This document shows positions 1 to 10,356 of a stretch of DNA of 64,000 nucleotides, piece after piece (position 1 is the stretch's first letter; each line of letters opens with the position of its first letter). The notes below the pieces were generated by a model that was not told the DNA's origin, did no database searches, and saw nothing but the letters and a program-made list of their open reading frames with translations. This DNA comes from Owenia fusiformis. Lineage: Eukaryota; Annelida; Polychaeta; Sabellida; Oweniidae. The position numbers and the translations under genes were made by a program. The stretch is taken from NCBI GenBank assembly GCA_903813345.2, contig CAIIXF020000012.1:36002528-36066527 (forward strand). The letters run 5' to 3'.

Positions 1-344
1 AACCACTAGAGATAGACCATTAAAACTTGGTAGAACTAGAATGACAATATATTGGACAAAGCCTAATTGTGCCAAATGTGACACTAAACATGAGTTGTTA
101 ACATTTGTTAGGGTTACCTTTTTTGGCTCACCCTGTACATACAATTTACAATCATCAGCAACATAACAATGTCAATGATTATTTCAATGTACCATACCGT
201 ACATGTACAATACTTTTGTGAAGTATATTGAAAAGTAAAACAATGGAAATAAGGAATATGCTCCTTATTTCTGTGAGACTTTAGTAAGTCTTGAAAACTT
301 CAATAGGACAACAGAATCACATACTCGTAAATTTCAATGGGTCA
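1..344. other. Unassigned AT-rich sequence
   Basis: No coding signal was recognised on either strand. A CACCCTGTA motif near 130-139 resembles the outer end of the TA-flanked CAGGGTGTC transposon at 57879-58692, but no partner end was found. The missing last exon of the left discoidin gene was looked for here and not found. Confidence 0.4.
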
Positions 345-3212
345 TTTTATTTTTCATTTCATTTCATTATATTTATTCAATTCAAAAGTATACAGAAGCT
401 ACAGTAGTGCTGCCTAGCGCATTTTGCATTATAGGCTAGCATTTCAAGTTATACATAAAACAAAAATAAGAGAAGTAAGAGTGAGTAAGTGCCAGTAAGC
501 TTAAATGCCAACAGTAAATTAGGAAGAAATGAATTAAGTAATACTAGAGACGAATTCAACAAACTTTTCTTTTAATTTAGAATCATTTTCAAGTGAAAGG
601 GAATTTTGAAAAATTAGAGATTCAATTTTTTCTTGTCCATTGAGTGGGGTCCACAGGTTGTGCTGTTCGAGGGATTCTTCAAGTTGTGTTCTTTGAGTAG
701 AATGGCGCTTGCAATGCAGAATTAAGTGTTTTTGGGTTGCACTCTTACCACAGACACATAGGTTATATGTGTTAGGAAAATTATGAGCAAACTTTTGTGA
801 TTCAAAATAAAGTCCACATCTAATTCTGTTTAGGACAATTTCTTGTTTTCGAGACAAATTTAGTTTTGATGTTGTATTGAAGTCAGTGAATTTAAAAGTT
901 TTGTTTTTGATTTTACTTTTGAACATTGAGATGGTGGGAATTGATCTATCTTCTGGGGATAACCTATTCCATTCAGAAATTAATCGCAATACTGGTGCTT
1001 TATTAAGTCGAGAGCTCGATTTTGCCGGTATTTGGAAAGGTCTATGGGTTCTAAGAGCCCTTCTTTGCTCAGATTTATAACGGTCAAAAAGTTCAATGAT
1101 GTAATCAGGTGTCATGTTTTTACAAATCTTAAACATGATAATGCGATCTTTATCTCTTCTTCTGGATTCAAGTGGCTTCCACTTTAGACAATTAAGAGTT
1201 TTTATAGTATTTGAGCCATGTAGAGCCCCTGAGCAGCTGAGTGCTGCTTTGTAATGCAGTCTGTCTAGTTTTATCAGATTTTGAGCTGTGCTAGAGCCAT
1301 AAATTGAACTACGGTAATCTAAGTGTGGTAAAATAAAGGAATTATATATAAGTTCAAGGTGCTTTGACTTTAATTTGTAGGAAAGGGATTTCAGCGGGTT
1401 GAGCTGTTTTTGCACCTTGCTGGCAAGTTCATTTATGTGTATGTCAAATTTTAAGCGATGGTCAAAAATGAATCCCAAGTGTTTATGGGAAGTTTTGTAT
1501 GGAATTTTATCTCCTTCAAAATAAAGCGGACTTATGTCAAAATTATCTATATTTTTAGGTTGGAATATCATATGGGCACTTTTTGATGCCTTAAATTTCA
1601 TGTGCCATTTGGTAGACCATTGTTCAATTTTGTTCAAATCATGCTGCAGGTCAAAAGTTTGGTTACCATCAATATTAAAAGAAGCATAGGCTGACGTGTC
1701 ATCAGCATAGATGAAGCATTCTGATCTTAGATCATCAGGAAGATCGTTTATGTAGATAAGGAAGAGGAGTGGCCCAAGGACGGATCCCTGAGGCACTCCT
1801 GTGTTGATATATCCGGAGTTAGACAAGGCAGATTTTACACCGTCTACTGTTACACAGATTTTTCTTTCTGAGAGATAGGATTTGAGGAGTGATAAGGTCA
1901 TACCAGAGATTCCATAGGATTCAAGTTTATGGAGGAGCAACACATGCGGAACAGAGTCAAAAGCAGAGCTGATATCAAGGAAACAGGCATTTACACATTT
2001 CCCTTTTTCAAATTCATTAAAAATAAAATCAGTGATAGCCGTAATTTGGAGTTCGGTATTGTGACCAGCTAGGAATCCGGATTGTTTTGCAAAAAGTAAT
2101 TTATTTGTAAAGATGTGTTCAGTGATTTGTGAATGCACAACTGTCTCAAAGATCTTTGAAAGTCCTTGAAGTAGAGTTATGGGCCTATAATTTTCGATAG
2201 CTGTTCTCTCATTTTTTTTGTAGATTGGTATGGTGTTGCCTTCCTTCCATATAGCCGGAAATTTTCCAAGCTTGAAGATCAAATTAAATAGGTCAGCAAG
2301 CTTAACTGATAATGATGGAGAGGCTAGTTTGATCATTTCATTAGTGATATTGTCTAAGCCAGCTGCTTTGTTCTTTTTTAATGATTTTATAATTAGGGCA
2401 ACATCTTCCGGTAATGTATATAGGTTGTCAATTTTGATTTGAGTTCTTCTATTGAAATGCGGAAGTGGATGGTCAAAATTATGGTCAGTATGGTATTTTG
2501 ATGTGAAAAATGATAGAAACAGGTTCGCTTTTTCAAGGCTTGTAGTGGCAAGGAGATTCCCAAATTTCAAAGAGGGGAAACCACTGTAATATTTTCTATT
2601 TAAAAGTTTTTGAATTATTGCCCAGTATTTGTTGCTTCCATTATTTTCCGTCTCAAGGTTGTCACATATTTTGGAATGATAGTTTTCTTTCGCTTCGTTG
2701 ATTTTTTCTTTCACTTGCTGAGCTAGGATTTTATAGTTGTCATGGTCAATCTGTTTATTCGAATTTTTGAACTTTTCATAGAATTGTGATTTTTTTCTAA
2801 TCAAGTGTTTGATGTTATTGTTTATCCATGGTTGATCTTTAGAACTGAAGGTAGTTATTTTATTTGGGATGTTTTGTTCGAAAATGTTAAATATATCGCT
2901 AGTAAATGTTTCAGTTAATTTATCAATATTCTTACATTCACTATATCTTTGTTCAATGTTGATGTCAAAAAAGCGGCTGTTTATCTCCTCTATGTCAGAT
3001 TGGTCAAATTTCCAAAGACGTTTTTGATATTTTGAGGTTCCTACAATTTTCATTGGAAATGTTAGTTCCAATGTCGATTGGTCAGTGCAGCCTATTGGAT
3101 GTGTAACTTTAGTTTCTCTTAAAAGGTCTGGTGAATTGGTAATGGCTAGGTCAATACATGATCGTGATTGGTTGGTTATTCTTGTGTATTTTTCATTGGT
3201 ACCTAATGAGAC
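345..3212 (-). mobile_element. 5'-truncated non-LTR retrotransposon (Jockey/CR1-like group)
   Basis: Seen: one long minus-strand reading frame, followed by a 3' UTR and a TGAAA-type tail (346-372) instead of poly(A). There are no terminal repeats. The open frame reaches back to about 3212, where an in-frame TGA and unrelated 28-bp tandem repeats begin, so the 5' part (ORF1 and most of the endonuclease) is missing. 5' truncation is the usual outcome of target-primed reverse transcription. The insertion falls where intron 3 of the left discoidin gene is expected. The clade within the Jockey/CR1/L2 group is not resolved. Confidence 0.85.
534..3212 (-). CDS. Non-LTR retrotransposon ORF2 fragment: end of endonuclease, reverse transcriptase, C-terminal zinc motif
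   Basis: Reverse transcriptase for target-primed integration. The frame is open from 3212 with no true start codon, because the N-terminus is cut off. Upstream of the RT, a stretch including SCIDLAITNS resembles the last strand of the EEP endonuclease; where SDH is normally expected the sequence reads TDQ, so the catalytic histidine appears to be lost. Counting from 3071, RT motif A is FLDISSAFD (about residues 364-372), NTGVPQGSVLGPLLF is at about 423-437, and the catalytic YADD is at about 455-458. Near the C-terminus there is a CVC...H...C zinc-like motif typical of Jockey/I/R1-type ORF2. There is no RNase H. About 845 codons are intact, so decay is limited. The EN defect and truncation make it dead as an autonomous unit. 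Confidence 0.85.
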   Translation of the reverse strand, partial: VSLGTNEKYTRITNQSRSCIDLAITNSPDLLRETKVTHPIGCTDQSTLELTFPMKIVGTSKYQKRLWKFDQSDIEEINSRFFDINIEQRYSECKNIDKLTETFTSDIFNIFEQNIPNKITTFSSKDQPWINNNIKHLIRKKSQFYEKFKNSNKQIDHDNYKILAQQVKEKINEAKENYHSKICDNLETENNGSNKYWAIIQKLLNRKYYSGFPSLKFGNLLATTSLEKANLFLSFFTSKYHTDHNFDHPLPHFNRRTQIKIDNLYTLPEDVALIIKSLKKNKAAGLDNITNEMIKLASPSLSVKLADLFNLIFKLGKFPAIWKEGNTIPIYKKNERTAIENYRPITLLQGLSKIFETVVHSQITEHIFTNKLLFAKQSGFLAGHNTELQITAITDFIFNEFEKGKCVNACFLDISSAFDSVPHVLLLHKLESYGISGMTLSLLKSYLSERKICVTVDGVKSALSNSGYINTGVPQGSVLGPLLFLIYINDLPDDLRSECFIYADDTSAYASFNIDGNQTFDLQHDLNKIEQWSTKWHMKFKASKSAHMIFQPKNIDNFDISPLYFEGDKIPYKTSHKHLGFIFDHRLKFDIHINELASKVQKQLNPLKSLSYKLKSKHLELIYNSFILPHLDYRSSIYGSSTAQNLIKLDRLHYKAALSCSGALHGSNTIKTLNCLKWKPLESRRRDKDRIIMFKICKNMTPDYIIELFDRYKSEQRRALRTHRPFQIPAKSSSRLNKAPVLRLISEWNRLSPEDRSIPTISMFKSKIKNKTFKFTDFNTTSKLNLSRKQEIVLNRIRCGLYFESQKFAHNFPNTYNLCVCGKSATQKHLILHCKRHSTQRTQLEESLEQHNLWTPLNGQEKIESLIFQNSLSLENDSKLKEKFVEFVSSIT

Positions 3213-3230
3213 TCAATTGAACTTTCCCCA

Positions 3231-3368
3231 GAGTAGCTCTTGTGGTATTACAATGTGAGAGTAACTCATGTGGTATTGCAATGTCAGAGTAGCTCTTGTG
3301 ATATTACAATGTAGAGAAATTCATGTGGTATTGCAATGTCAGAGTAGCAAATGTGGTATTGTAAAGTC
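3231..3368. repeat. 28-bp minisatellite, five copies
   Basis: Five imperfect head-to-tail copies start at 3231, 3258, 3286, 3313 and 3341. The core is AGAGTAGCTC followed by TTGTGGTATTACAATGT. Copies alternate between two variants (CTCTTGTG and CTCATGTG), suggesting a 56-bp higher-order unit. The array directly abuts the truncated end of the non-LTR element. Confidence 0.85.
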
Positions 3369-3869
3369 AGTAATAAGATCAATATTATTGAAGGTGGCTT
3401 ACTAATCCATGGCTAATCTCATTATTAAAATGAGATTTTTATTTTTTCCATTCATTTTTGTTGAAGTCAAGATATTGTTTTAATATAAAATGTTCATTGT
3501 ATGGTCGGGAAATACCCCTGACCAAAAAAACAGCTGTCCAAAATCTCTTGCCATCTTAATACTGGTCCTTTGCATTTCTCGAAAATTCGTAGATTTACGG
3601 GATTTTGGGACATCCGTAAGTTTACGATATTCATGACGTCATAGCCTTCCCTTTTCGTAACTTTATGGACACCTCAGACCCTGTCCATAACTGTTTATGG
3701 AACGATACGGAGATACAATTTGAAAACTCCACATCTTTCTCGTAACTTTTTTCAATTCTACGGAAATCGTAAATTTACGGATCCGAAACTTTACTGAGTT
3801 TGGAGAAATAGACCCAACTGCTAAAATGAAATATGAAATTTCACATAACGCCATATATCATGTTTTAAC
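3369..3869. other. Intron 3 of the left discoidin gene (part), no gene seen
   Basis: AT-rich sequence downstream of the exon 3 donor. The first bases after the donor resemble the same intron in the right gene (both continue with a TATATGGCG stretch), so homology runs past the splice site. Repeated short GTAAATTTACGG / GTAAGTTTACG words near 3590-3780 were noted. No terminal discoidin exon was found. Confidence 0.5.
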
Positions 3870-4074
3870 CTGGTATCCGTCCTCTGTGACGAACTCAAAT
3901 GAATTGCCATCTTTACTGTAAGAAACTTTATATGACGTCGTCCACTGCTCAAGCCACGGTGCCGGTCTACCCTGTGTAACAACACCTTCCACCTCCATGG
4001 AATACCCAAATTCTACTTGTATCCATTGATTCACGTTCGCTTTTTTGGGGTTCCATGCTCCCCGCAAGGGCTTT
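3870..4074 (-). CDS. Left discoidin gene, exon 3 (F5/8 type C domain, middle)
   Basis: Codes for the central part of an F5/8 type C (discoidin) domain, a secreted beta-barrel that commonly binds sugars, phospholipids or matrix proteins. Seen: acceptor TTTCAG ends at 4075 and donor GTTAAA begins at 3869. The exon is 205 nt: one base completing the previous codon plus 68 codons, ending in phase 0. Family motifs in order: GAWNP, NQWIQVEFG, VEGVVTQGR, TSYKVSYSKDG. It joins exon 2 (ending with two spare bases) in frame. The right gene's exon 3 has the same entry and exit phases and similar sequence. The ligand is unknown. Confidence 0.85.
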
Positions 4075-4488
4075 CTGAAATATGGCGATATCATGAACTG
4101 CTCATCCCTATTGTTATTTTGACTACAAAGCTTGTGATATTTCCTTACACAACACGATTTATTAAGATGTCAAACTCTGAAATGTTGTTATTTTGCGCAC
4201 TTTTTAAGGTCACCTGACCATGACGTACCGTGTGCCAAGTTATTCTGGCGCTAAATCGAAAAGTTGTTGCAAATTACGAAGGCTGAACCAAAGTGGAAAT
4301 ATACATTAGTTCCACATTCGCACGCATTCCAATAGCCACACAAATATTTATTAATCGTTTAACTTTCACAAAAAGAAATTCTTAAGGAAATAGCACTGCA
4401 ATATTATTCATCACATATACAAGGAATTGATAGAAATGCATATGTGAAACCGTATATCGATAACTGAAAATGTTAACCCAATAATAAT

Positions 4489-5405
4489 CACGGGATACTA
4501 GAGTATCCGCGTATATTGAGTATGACCGGTTCTAAGCTTACGAGTGTGACCGTATTTCTGTTCCTATAAACAGACGAGGTGAGTACTTGCTTTTTATGAA
4601 CACTTTCGAACGTTTTCTTTTTATCCTACTTGGTCAATGAATGATACTTGGTATACTTATAATGCCAGGCATATCACAAGGGGCCTTAATCAAGAGAAAA
4701 CGTATTAATATTAGATTGAAGCCGTAAAATCCTAGTTTCCAGCATCTTTGATCAGTTTTTGTGTAACACAACGCAACTCCGAAGAGGATGACACATCTTA
4801 TGTATAATATATAGCTAGATCTACGAATTAGTCATGAATATTTTAAATAATTTAGCCTGCTCTGTCCAAATATGATACATCTTTGAATTTTTGAGAATAC
4901 GAATGTCACTGGTGCCCCATTATTGGAGAATACGATTGTGAAACAATCAGTGGGCCGTGTTAAACTCGTTTCCATGACATTTCACAAGCGTATCCTCTGG
5001 GAAAAGATAAATCCTTCTCTTGCTCACTCTACGGGGATCATATAAACTGAGATTTGGAGATCTTGTTCAGGTTAGCCATAAAAAGGTTTGGGATTTGTTT
5101 TTTTCTACTGTGATATTAATGATTTGGCTCTAAGGCGAGAAATCTGTACTTTCTGATTGATATTCCATTATGAACAGTTACATTGCTAAAATAGCTCATG
5201 TTTAACTTTTTTTTGTTACATTACTATTAAATACAGCATAAACTATATTCAACAAACACAATTTCAAAAAGGATAATATAGAAGTTAACCTTTATTTTCC
5301 ATTTTTAAGCAGCTGTGCCTCTCATGACTTTCCAAAACAGGTCATATTCGTAGCCTAAGAACCGGTCATACTCAATATACGCGGATACTCGACTAGTTAC
5401 CCGTG
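4489..5405. mobile_element. TIR element (MITE-like) in intron 2 of the left discoidin gene
   Basis: Inverted terminal repeats of about 70 bp: the left end starts CACGGGATACTAG and the right end, reverse-complemented, starts CACGGGTAACTAG. Both continue with AGTATCCGCGTATATTGAG and a CCGGTTCT block. The flanks share AATAAT on both sides, a possible short target duplication in low-complexity DNA. No ORF lies inside. Superfamily is not assigned. Confidence 0.75.
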
Positions 5406-5980
5406 AATAATTATATTATATTCTGCTCTGAAAATGAAATCAGTTTTGACGCGAAAACAGACACGCGCTGACTTTATATCGCCGATATCATGATAACTTT
5501 TGACATTGTTGATGGTTCACCATCGTAAAGTGTGGCCTTCATACGGTAAAATAGCATATAAATGTATCTAAATCGAGTAAATTGGCTTCACTACAACTTT
5601 CCGCGTATCATGTTGGAATAACAACGTGTGTCATGATATAATATTCCAACTATACCATATTGAAAATACTAGTCTCGGTTCGGAGAACGAATTTCATCAG
5701 CCTACTTCACCTTACGCCTGCTTTGCACAATTTTGATATTTTCCCATCTTGTTGATTTAAATGTCCTCTTTTGAATATTCATAATTCAATTTGGGTGATA
5801 TTTCTATATTTTTCAATAAAAAAGTATTAGCCTGAAAAACTGTTCTCCAAACCGAGACGTGTACGTTGTAACTCCAACTCTATTACAACTACAGTATCAC
5901 CATATTGCCATACTTCGATACAAAAATGCTTTGATGTATTACTTTTCGAGAACGTGTAAATTACATTCGAGTATATTTAC

Positions 5981-6107
5981 TCTTCTTGTGTGCCAAGTCT
6001 TGCCCTACGTGGTCCATGGTAATCATCATATTCAGACGAGGCTGTCAAACCACTGTCTTTGACTCCGCCATATTTTGTAGAAATCAAAAACAAATGATAA
6101 GGGCATT
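5981..6107 (-). CDS. Left discoidin gene, exon 2 (F5/8 type C domain, N-terminal)
   Basis: Too small to show as an ORF; found by matching the discoidin N-terminus and splice phases. The acceptor TTTCTTTCAG ends at 6108 and the donor GTAAAT begins at 5980. Length is 127 nt = 2 + 41 codons + 2, taking the single spare base from exon 1 and leaving two for exon 3. It reads Glu-Cys at the start (the cysteine that usually closes the domain with the C-terminal one), then GVKDSGLTASSEYDD and GPRRARLGTQE, matching the family pattern of a GxIxDSxxTASS block followed by ARL. A paralogous partial exon with the same donor phase sits at 63974-64000. Confidence 0.85.
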
Positions 6108-7516
6108 CTGAAAGAAATGGTTAGTCATATCGTAAAAATCCATTTGTCAGCCTTTGATTTTTCAAATAATTTACATACTCTTTCCGAGCCTTAAAGTCCC
6201 CATATAAAGTTTAAACCAAATTGGCTTATATTGTCGTCTTACCCAATGTTATCAAAGTATGATATGGGAACCTCTTTTTAATTTCAAAAACTGGCCTTTG
6301 AAAGACTTTTTGTTCGAAAATGGTGAATTTATTCAATTTTGAGAGGTCACATGTATCTTTTACTATGCGATGATTCATACCAATGTATAGTTTTCGTCCT
6401 CACGTGCTTTTTTCTGAAAGATATTTAGAAAATCGGTTTATAAATAAGCGAGAAATGAATTCCTCTAAGCAGAGAAAATGCATTTCAATATTTAAGATCT
6501 CTTAGAAACCAATGGTACAACAATATCTAAAACATAATATATTTATCCTTTTAACCTGGTTAGACAATCGGTAAGTCTATCAAACAAAGCTTGGATTCGT
6601 TTTTAAAACAATTTTGAGCTATTTAAGCTGCCATCTTTCGCTTGAAGCTACAAATATAAAATTGGTGAGACTAAAAAATGACTAAAATTGCATATTTCTT
6701 TCCTATTAATTTCAATATTTCTGACACTAATACAGATATCGGCCTATAACTTTAGGATATTATTCATCTCTGGACTAGTAGTGTGTGCAGTAGAAAGCAG
6801 AACAATAGCAAATATATCCTTTATGTCATGAAATAATCTTATAGTATCCCCTGAAATCGTAGGAATTGAAGCCCAAATTCGGCTGTGAAAATTGTTGCTA
6901 CCACTTTAAAGCCCATCGCCTTATATTTTCTTACACCTACTAAGTTACTCTAACATATTGTATTGCCAAAATTTACTTCTTAATTGCAACCTTCCGGAAA
7001 AAGTCTGCCAGCAACTGATACATTATTGAAGTTTAGCATATTTAGAAAAGATTGACATAGGAAATTTTTTTTAAGTTTTGTCACCTGAGTGAGTCATAAT
7101 GACTTATAGGTTGCAAGGTTGCAAAATATGTTGGATATGCTAAAACATTGAAGTGGCCCATTAGATATGGCATTTTATTATCTAAATACTGTAGTGTGTC
7201 CTTTGTTCAATCTTTGCATTGGTGTTAAAAATATAATCTTTTTATAAATGAATGGTGGAATATTTGATGATTCAAAACTTCGAACTTTAGTTTGGAAAAT
7301 GGCCGGAATTTTGAATATATTTCTGAAATGAAAAGCTGACAACTTTTTTTCCAATTGAATTTTTTAAAAACCTCTTAAACAGCGTTTATGAAAAATTAAA
7401 AATGAATGATAGAACATATTTCGAAACTAAATACGGGGATTAAATTCTTGACTATATTCTTATGAGTACTTTTCTCAAGTTTAACTTTTTCAAACTAGAA
7501 TTAAGATGTTTAAGAC
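6108..7516. other. Intron 1 of the left discoidin gene, proximal part
   Basis: Plain AT-rich intronic sequence between the exon 2 acceptor and the LTR element. No ORF of note, no tRNA and no clear repeat boundary seen. Confidence 0.5.
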
Positions 7517-8381
7517 TGTCACAGGGTCGGGTTCTTATTTTTAAAACCTTACCACACAGAACAAACTGATATATATAGTTTCACTGAAATATATTTACAA
7601 AGGAAATTAACTAATTAATTATAAATAAATGCTAGCTTCTAACCAAGTTCCTTTGAACTATTATACATTTATCTTTACATATCAATATAATGTTTTACTC
7701 AAAATAGATACAACCAACCTTCCCAAAGTATATATGTATATAATTTTTACAATGTATACGTGAGACCATAGATTGTCTTTTATTAACACTACTCTGTTGT
7801 ACGTATAGCAGTGTTTCTTAATTGTACGGAATGATCACCCACAGCATGTGTTATAGATCACTAGAAATAGTGTAGTCTTCTGCAGTATGTAGAATGTAGA
7901 ATTAACGATATCCGTTTCGATAATGCGTAGGTCTCTCAAAATGGTATTATGATATTTGAACGTATCACGAGTTGAAGTCTCCTATTTACAATCGTTTCAT
8001 GCACCACGAATACTGTACAGCTTACTATTAATGTTCTTAGCACCATAAAGATGTTCATCAATTTCTCAAAGTCACACTTCACAAACACAGTCAATTCACA
8101 TTCTCAATGTTTAAGGCTTCACATCATCACTTTGATTAACTAGGCTTCACTACCATCACTATCACTGCACAAGAACCCTTAGACATAAATTCACCTGTAA
8201 CCACATCTACACCAGCACATGTCTGTAATATAACTAAGTGTGCATGAGGAAATAAACTGACCTATAATTGGCCAAGGTCAATACCGAGTACACAAGTAAT
8301 TAACTAACAATTAAAAAGATTTAAAGGAAATATGTGTATTATATTACACTGACTTAAAGGACTTGTGTCAATATTGTGACA
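7517..8381 (-). repeat. 3' LTR of the gag-only element
   Basis: 865 bp, TG...CA ends. Downstream LTR in the element's minus-strand orientation. Differs from its partner at one visible position. Confidence 0.95.
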
Positions 8382-8393
8382 TTACCCCCCAAA
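8382..8393 (-). promoter_or_regulatory. Polypurine tract of the gag-only element
   Basis: On the minus strand TTGGGGGGTAA runs directly into the TGTCAC start of the 3' LTR, the expected position of the plus-strand primer. Confidence 0.7.
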
Positions 8394-8481
8394 TTGAGAA
8401 ATGTTTTAATTTCTTAGGGTCACTAATGTGTAAAAATACAATACTTCTATATGGTAGAAACGCTAAGAAATTCACACATTT

Positions 8482-10068
8482 CTACTCAAGTGCTTTAGTG
8501 TTTGATTTTAGGTTGCTTCTCATCGTTGCACCTGGTATTTCTCCTATGATCAGTTCACATATAGGATTGTCTATACAGATTGCTTCTGTACGACCCGTAA
8601 AAAATGGTGTGTTTATATAGATTTCTGCAATTTCCGCTGTCTTTATTGTACGATCGATCATTATATATTTCCTTTGTTTTCCTGTCAGTTGTTTTTTTGT
8701 TACAAAGCTTGATTTCACAATCACACCACTACATCCAGTGTCTCTTAACACATTAGCTCTTTTATTCCCTATGAATCCAATTTCAACTGGTAAATTTGAA
8801 AAGTTTTCAGCATTGTTATCACAGTTGCACAAAGATCCTGCAACTTCAATGTTGCACCCACAAGATAATGTGAGGGTACTTCCTGGCTGAAGTTCACACT
8901 TGTGACTTTCATCAAGGATTTGACAAGATGCTGTCGATATATCTTCACCATTTGTTTCCAAGTCTTCGTTGCTGTCGGTATCTGTCTTTACTAGAAGTGC
9001 TGCAAGCTTAGCTATTGTTTTGTTGGCTATGGACTTAGGGCAATCTCTTGCGATATGACCTTCTTTAAAACATAGGTAACAGGTTCTACTGTTAGTTTCT
9101 GTTCTTTTGTTTGGGCCTTCATCTCTTTTTTCATTGTTGTTGTCGCCTTTATTTTCTTCTGGTTGGTCTTTTTTATATGTCTTGGACTTGTCAAATATTT
9201 TCTTGTATTCACTGTTTTCTTCTGTCAACGTATTCATTCCACGAGCTTTACAAAACCTATCTGCTTCTTCGATTACATCTTTTCTTGATTTAATTTTGTG
9301 TTCTCGTATGAATGTGGCGGTGGCTTTTCCACAGGAATTTAAGAATTGTTCTCGGACTATTAAGTCTAGAATATCATCAAATTCTTTATTTACTTCCGCT
9401 AGTTCTATCCATCTCATGAAATAATTCTCAATTCTGGACATGTATTCAGTAGGACTTTCTCCATCTTCAGGACTTGATGAGTAGAATTTCTTTTTGTAGC
9501 CATATTCTGTCATTTTGTATTTTTTTAAGAGTCCCAACTTCAGTGCTTCATATGAATTGCATTCTGTATCAGGCAGTCGAGTGTATACTTCAAGGGCTTT
9601 GCCTTTTAGGAGTGCGCTTAAGTACATTGCATAGTTTTCTTGTTTCCATCTTTGAGTAGAGGCATAACGTTCAAATCGTAGTAGATATGAATCTATGTTA
9701 TCTGTTTGTTCATCAAAGAAAGGCAGTTTAGGAATTTTAGGTGTATGACCTTGGAATGATTCTTGCGGTTCTGTATTTTCAGCTGTTCTGCCTTCTTCTG
9801 CATTGTCATGTTTTATCTGTTCTAGATTAATCTGTAACTGCAATTCTCTTTGCCTTTGTTCACCTATTTCTATGGTCTTTATGTGTTCTCTTTCGCTTAT
9901 TCTCTCTTTCCGGTCTTGTTCTTTGGTGAGTCTTTCTAATTCTTTAAACACAAATTTTTCTAGCTTTTCTTCGGTATATCCTAGGTCTTTCCCTATTTGT
10001 AGACATTTTTCCATGTCAGACCTTTCAGCAGATTCTCGATCTTGAGCAATAAATCCTTTGTCTGCCAT
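8482..10068 (-). CDS. gag-pr: Gag-protease polyprotein, Gmr1/SCAN-type Gypsy
   Basis: Structural protein plus aspartic protease of an LTR retrotransposon; intact 528 aa with ATG at 10068. Residues about 33-90 are charged and likely coiled coil. Residues about 110-280 form a capsid region resembling the Gmr1-like gag from which vertebrate SCAN domains derive (for example KLPFFDEQTDNIDSYLLRFE, then LLKKYKMTEYGYKKKF). A CCHC zinc knuckle CYLCFKEGHIARDC lies at 330-343, a retropepsin active site DTGCSG at 443-448, and a flap/dimer region ending IIGEIPGA near the C-terminus. The frame stops about 13 codons after the protease, where pol would begin in a full element. An intact gag next to a deleted pol suggests selection or very recent deletion; packaging by a full relative is inferred. 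Confidence 0.9.
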   Translation of the reverse strand: MADKGFIAQDRESAERSDMEKCLQIGKDLGYTEEKLEKFVFKELERLTKEQDRKERISEREHIKTIEIGEQRQRELQLQINLEQIKHDNAEEGRTAENTEPQESFQGHTPKIPKLPFFDEQTDNIDSYLLRFERYASTQRWKQENYAMYLSALLKGKALEVYTRLPDTECNSYEALKLGLLKKYKMTEYGYKKKFYSSSPEDGESPTEYMSRIENYFMRWIELAEVNKEFDDILDLIVREQFLNSCGKATATFIREHKIKSRKDVIEEADRFCKARGMNTLTEENSEYKKIFDKSKTYKKDQPEENKGDNNNEKRDEGPNKRTETNSRTCYLCFKEGHIARDCPKSIANKTIAKLAALLVKTDTDSNEDLETNGEDISTASCQILDESHKCELQPGSTLTLSCGCNIEVAGSLCNCDNNAENFSNLPVEIGFIGNKRANVLRDTGCSGVIVKSSFVTKKQLTGKQRKYIMIDRTIKTAEIAEIYINTPFFTGRTEAICIDNPICELIIGEIPGATMRSNLKSNTKALE

Positions 10069-10342
10069 TTTGTTTTTGTATAAAACCTATGGTATGAGGT
10101 AAGGTATGGATATTACCCGCAGTGAAAAAGTGTACTCAGTTTGATCTTTAAGAATACAATAAAGGACAATTTGTCCGCAAGGTGTATATGTGGTATATAT
10201 ATATGAAAATTACATTTTCTTAAATAACACACACCATTTTACATCTTTATAACTATCTTATATAATATATATATCTAATTGATTTAAAATATTTACATGA
10301 ATACCTAACAATATCTAAGCGTTCTTAAATTGTGGTTTGTAT

Positions 10343-10355
10343 GGACGAGCCCCCA
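10343..10355 (-). promoter_or_regulatory. Primer binding site matching tRNA-Pro
   Basis: One base inside the 5' LTR the minus strand reads TGGGGGCTCGTCC, the same 13 bases as the proline-tRNA primer site known from gammaretroviruses. It primes minus-strand DNA synthesis. Confidence 0.8.
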
Positions 10356-10356
10356 G

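Noticed and set aside
3821-4217. Overlapping small ORFs around the left discoidin exon 3
   Set aside because: Only the frame with GAWNP and NQWIQVEFG matches the discoidin family and the splice phases; others are other-frame readings.
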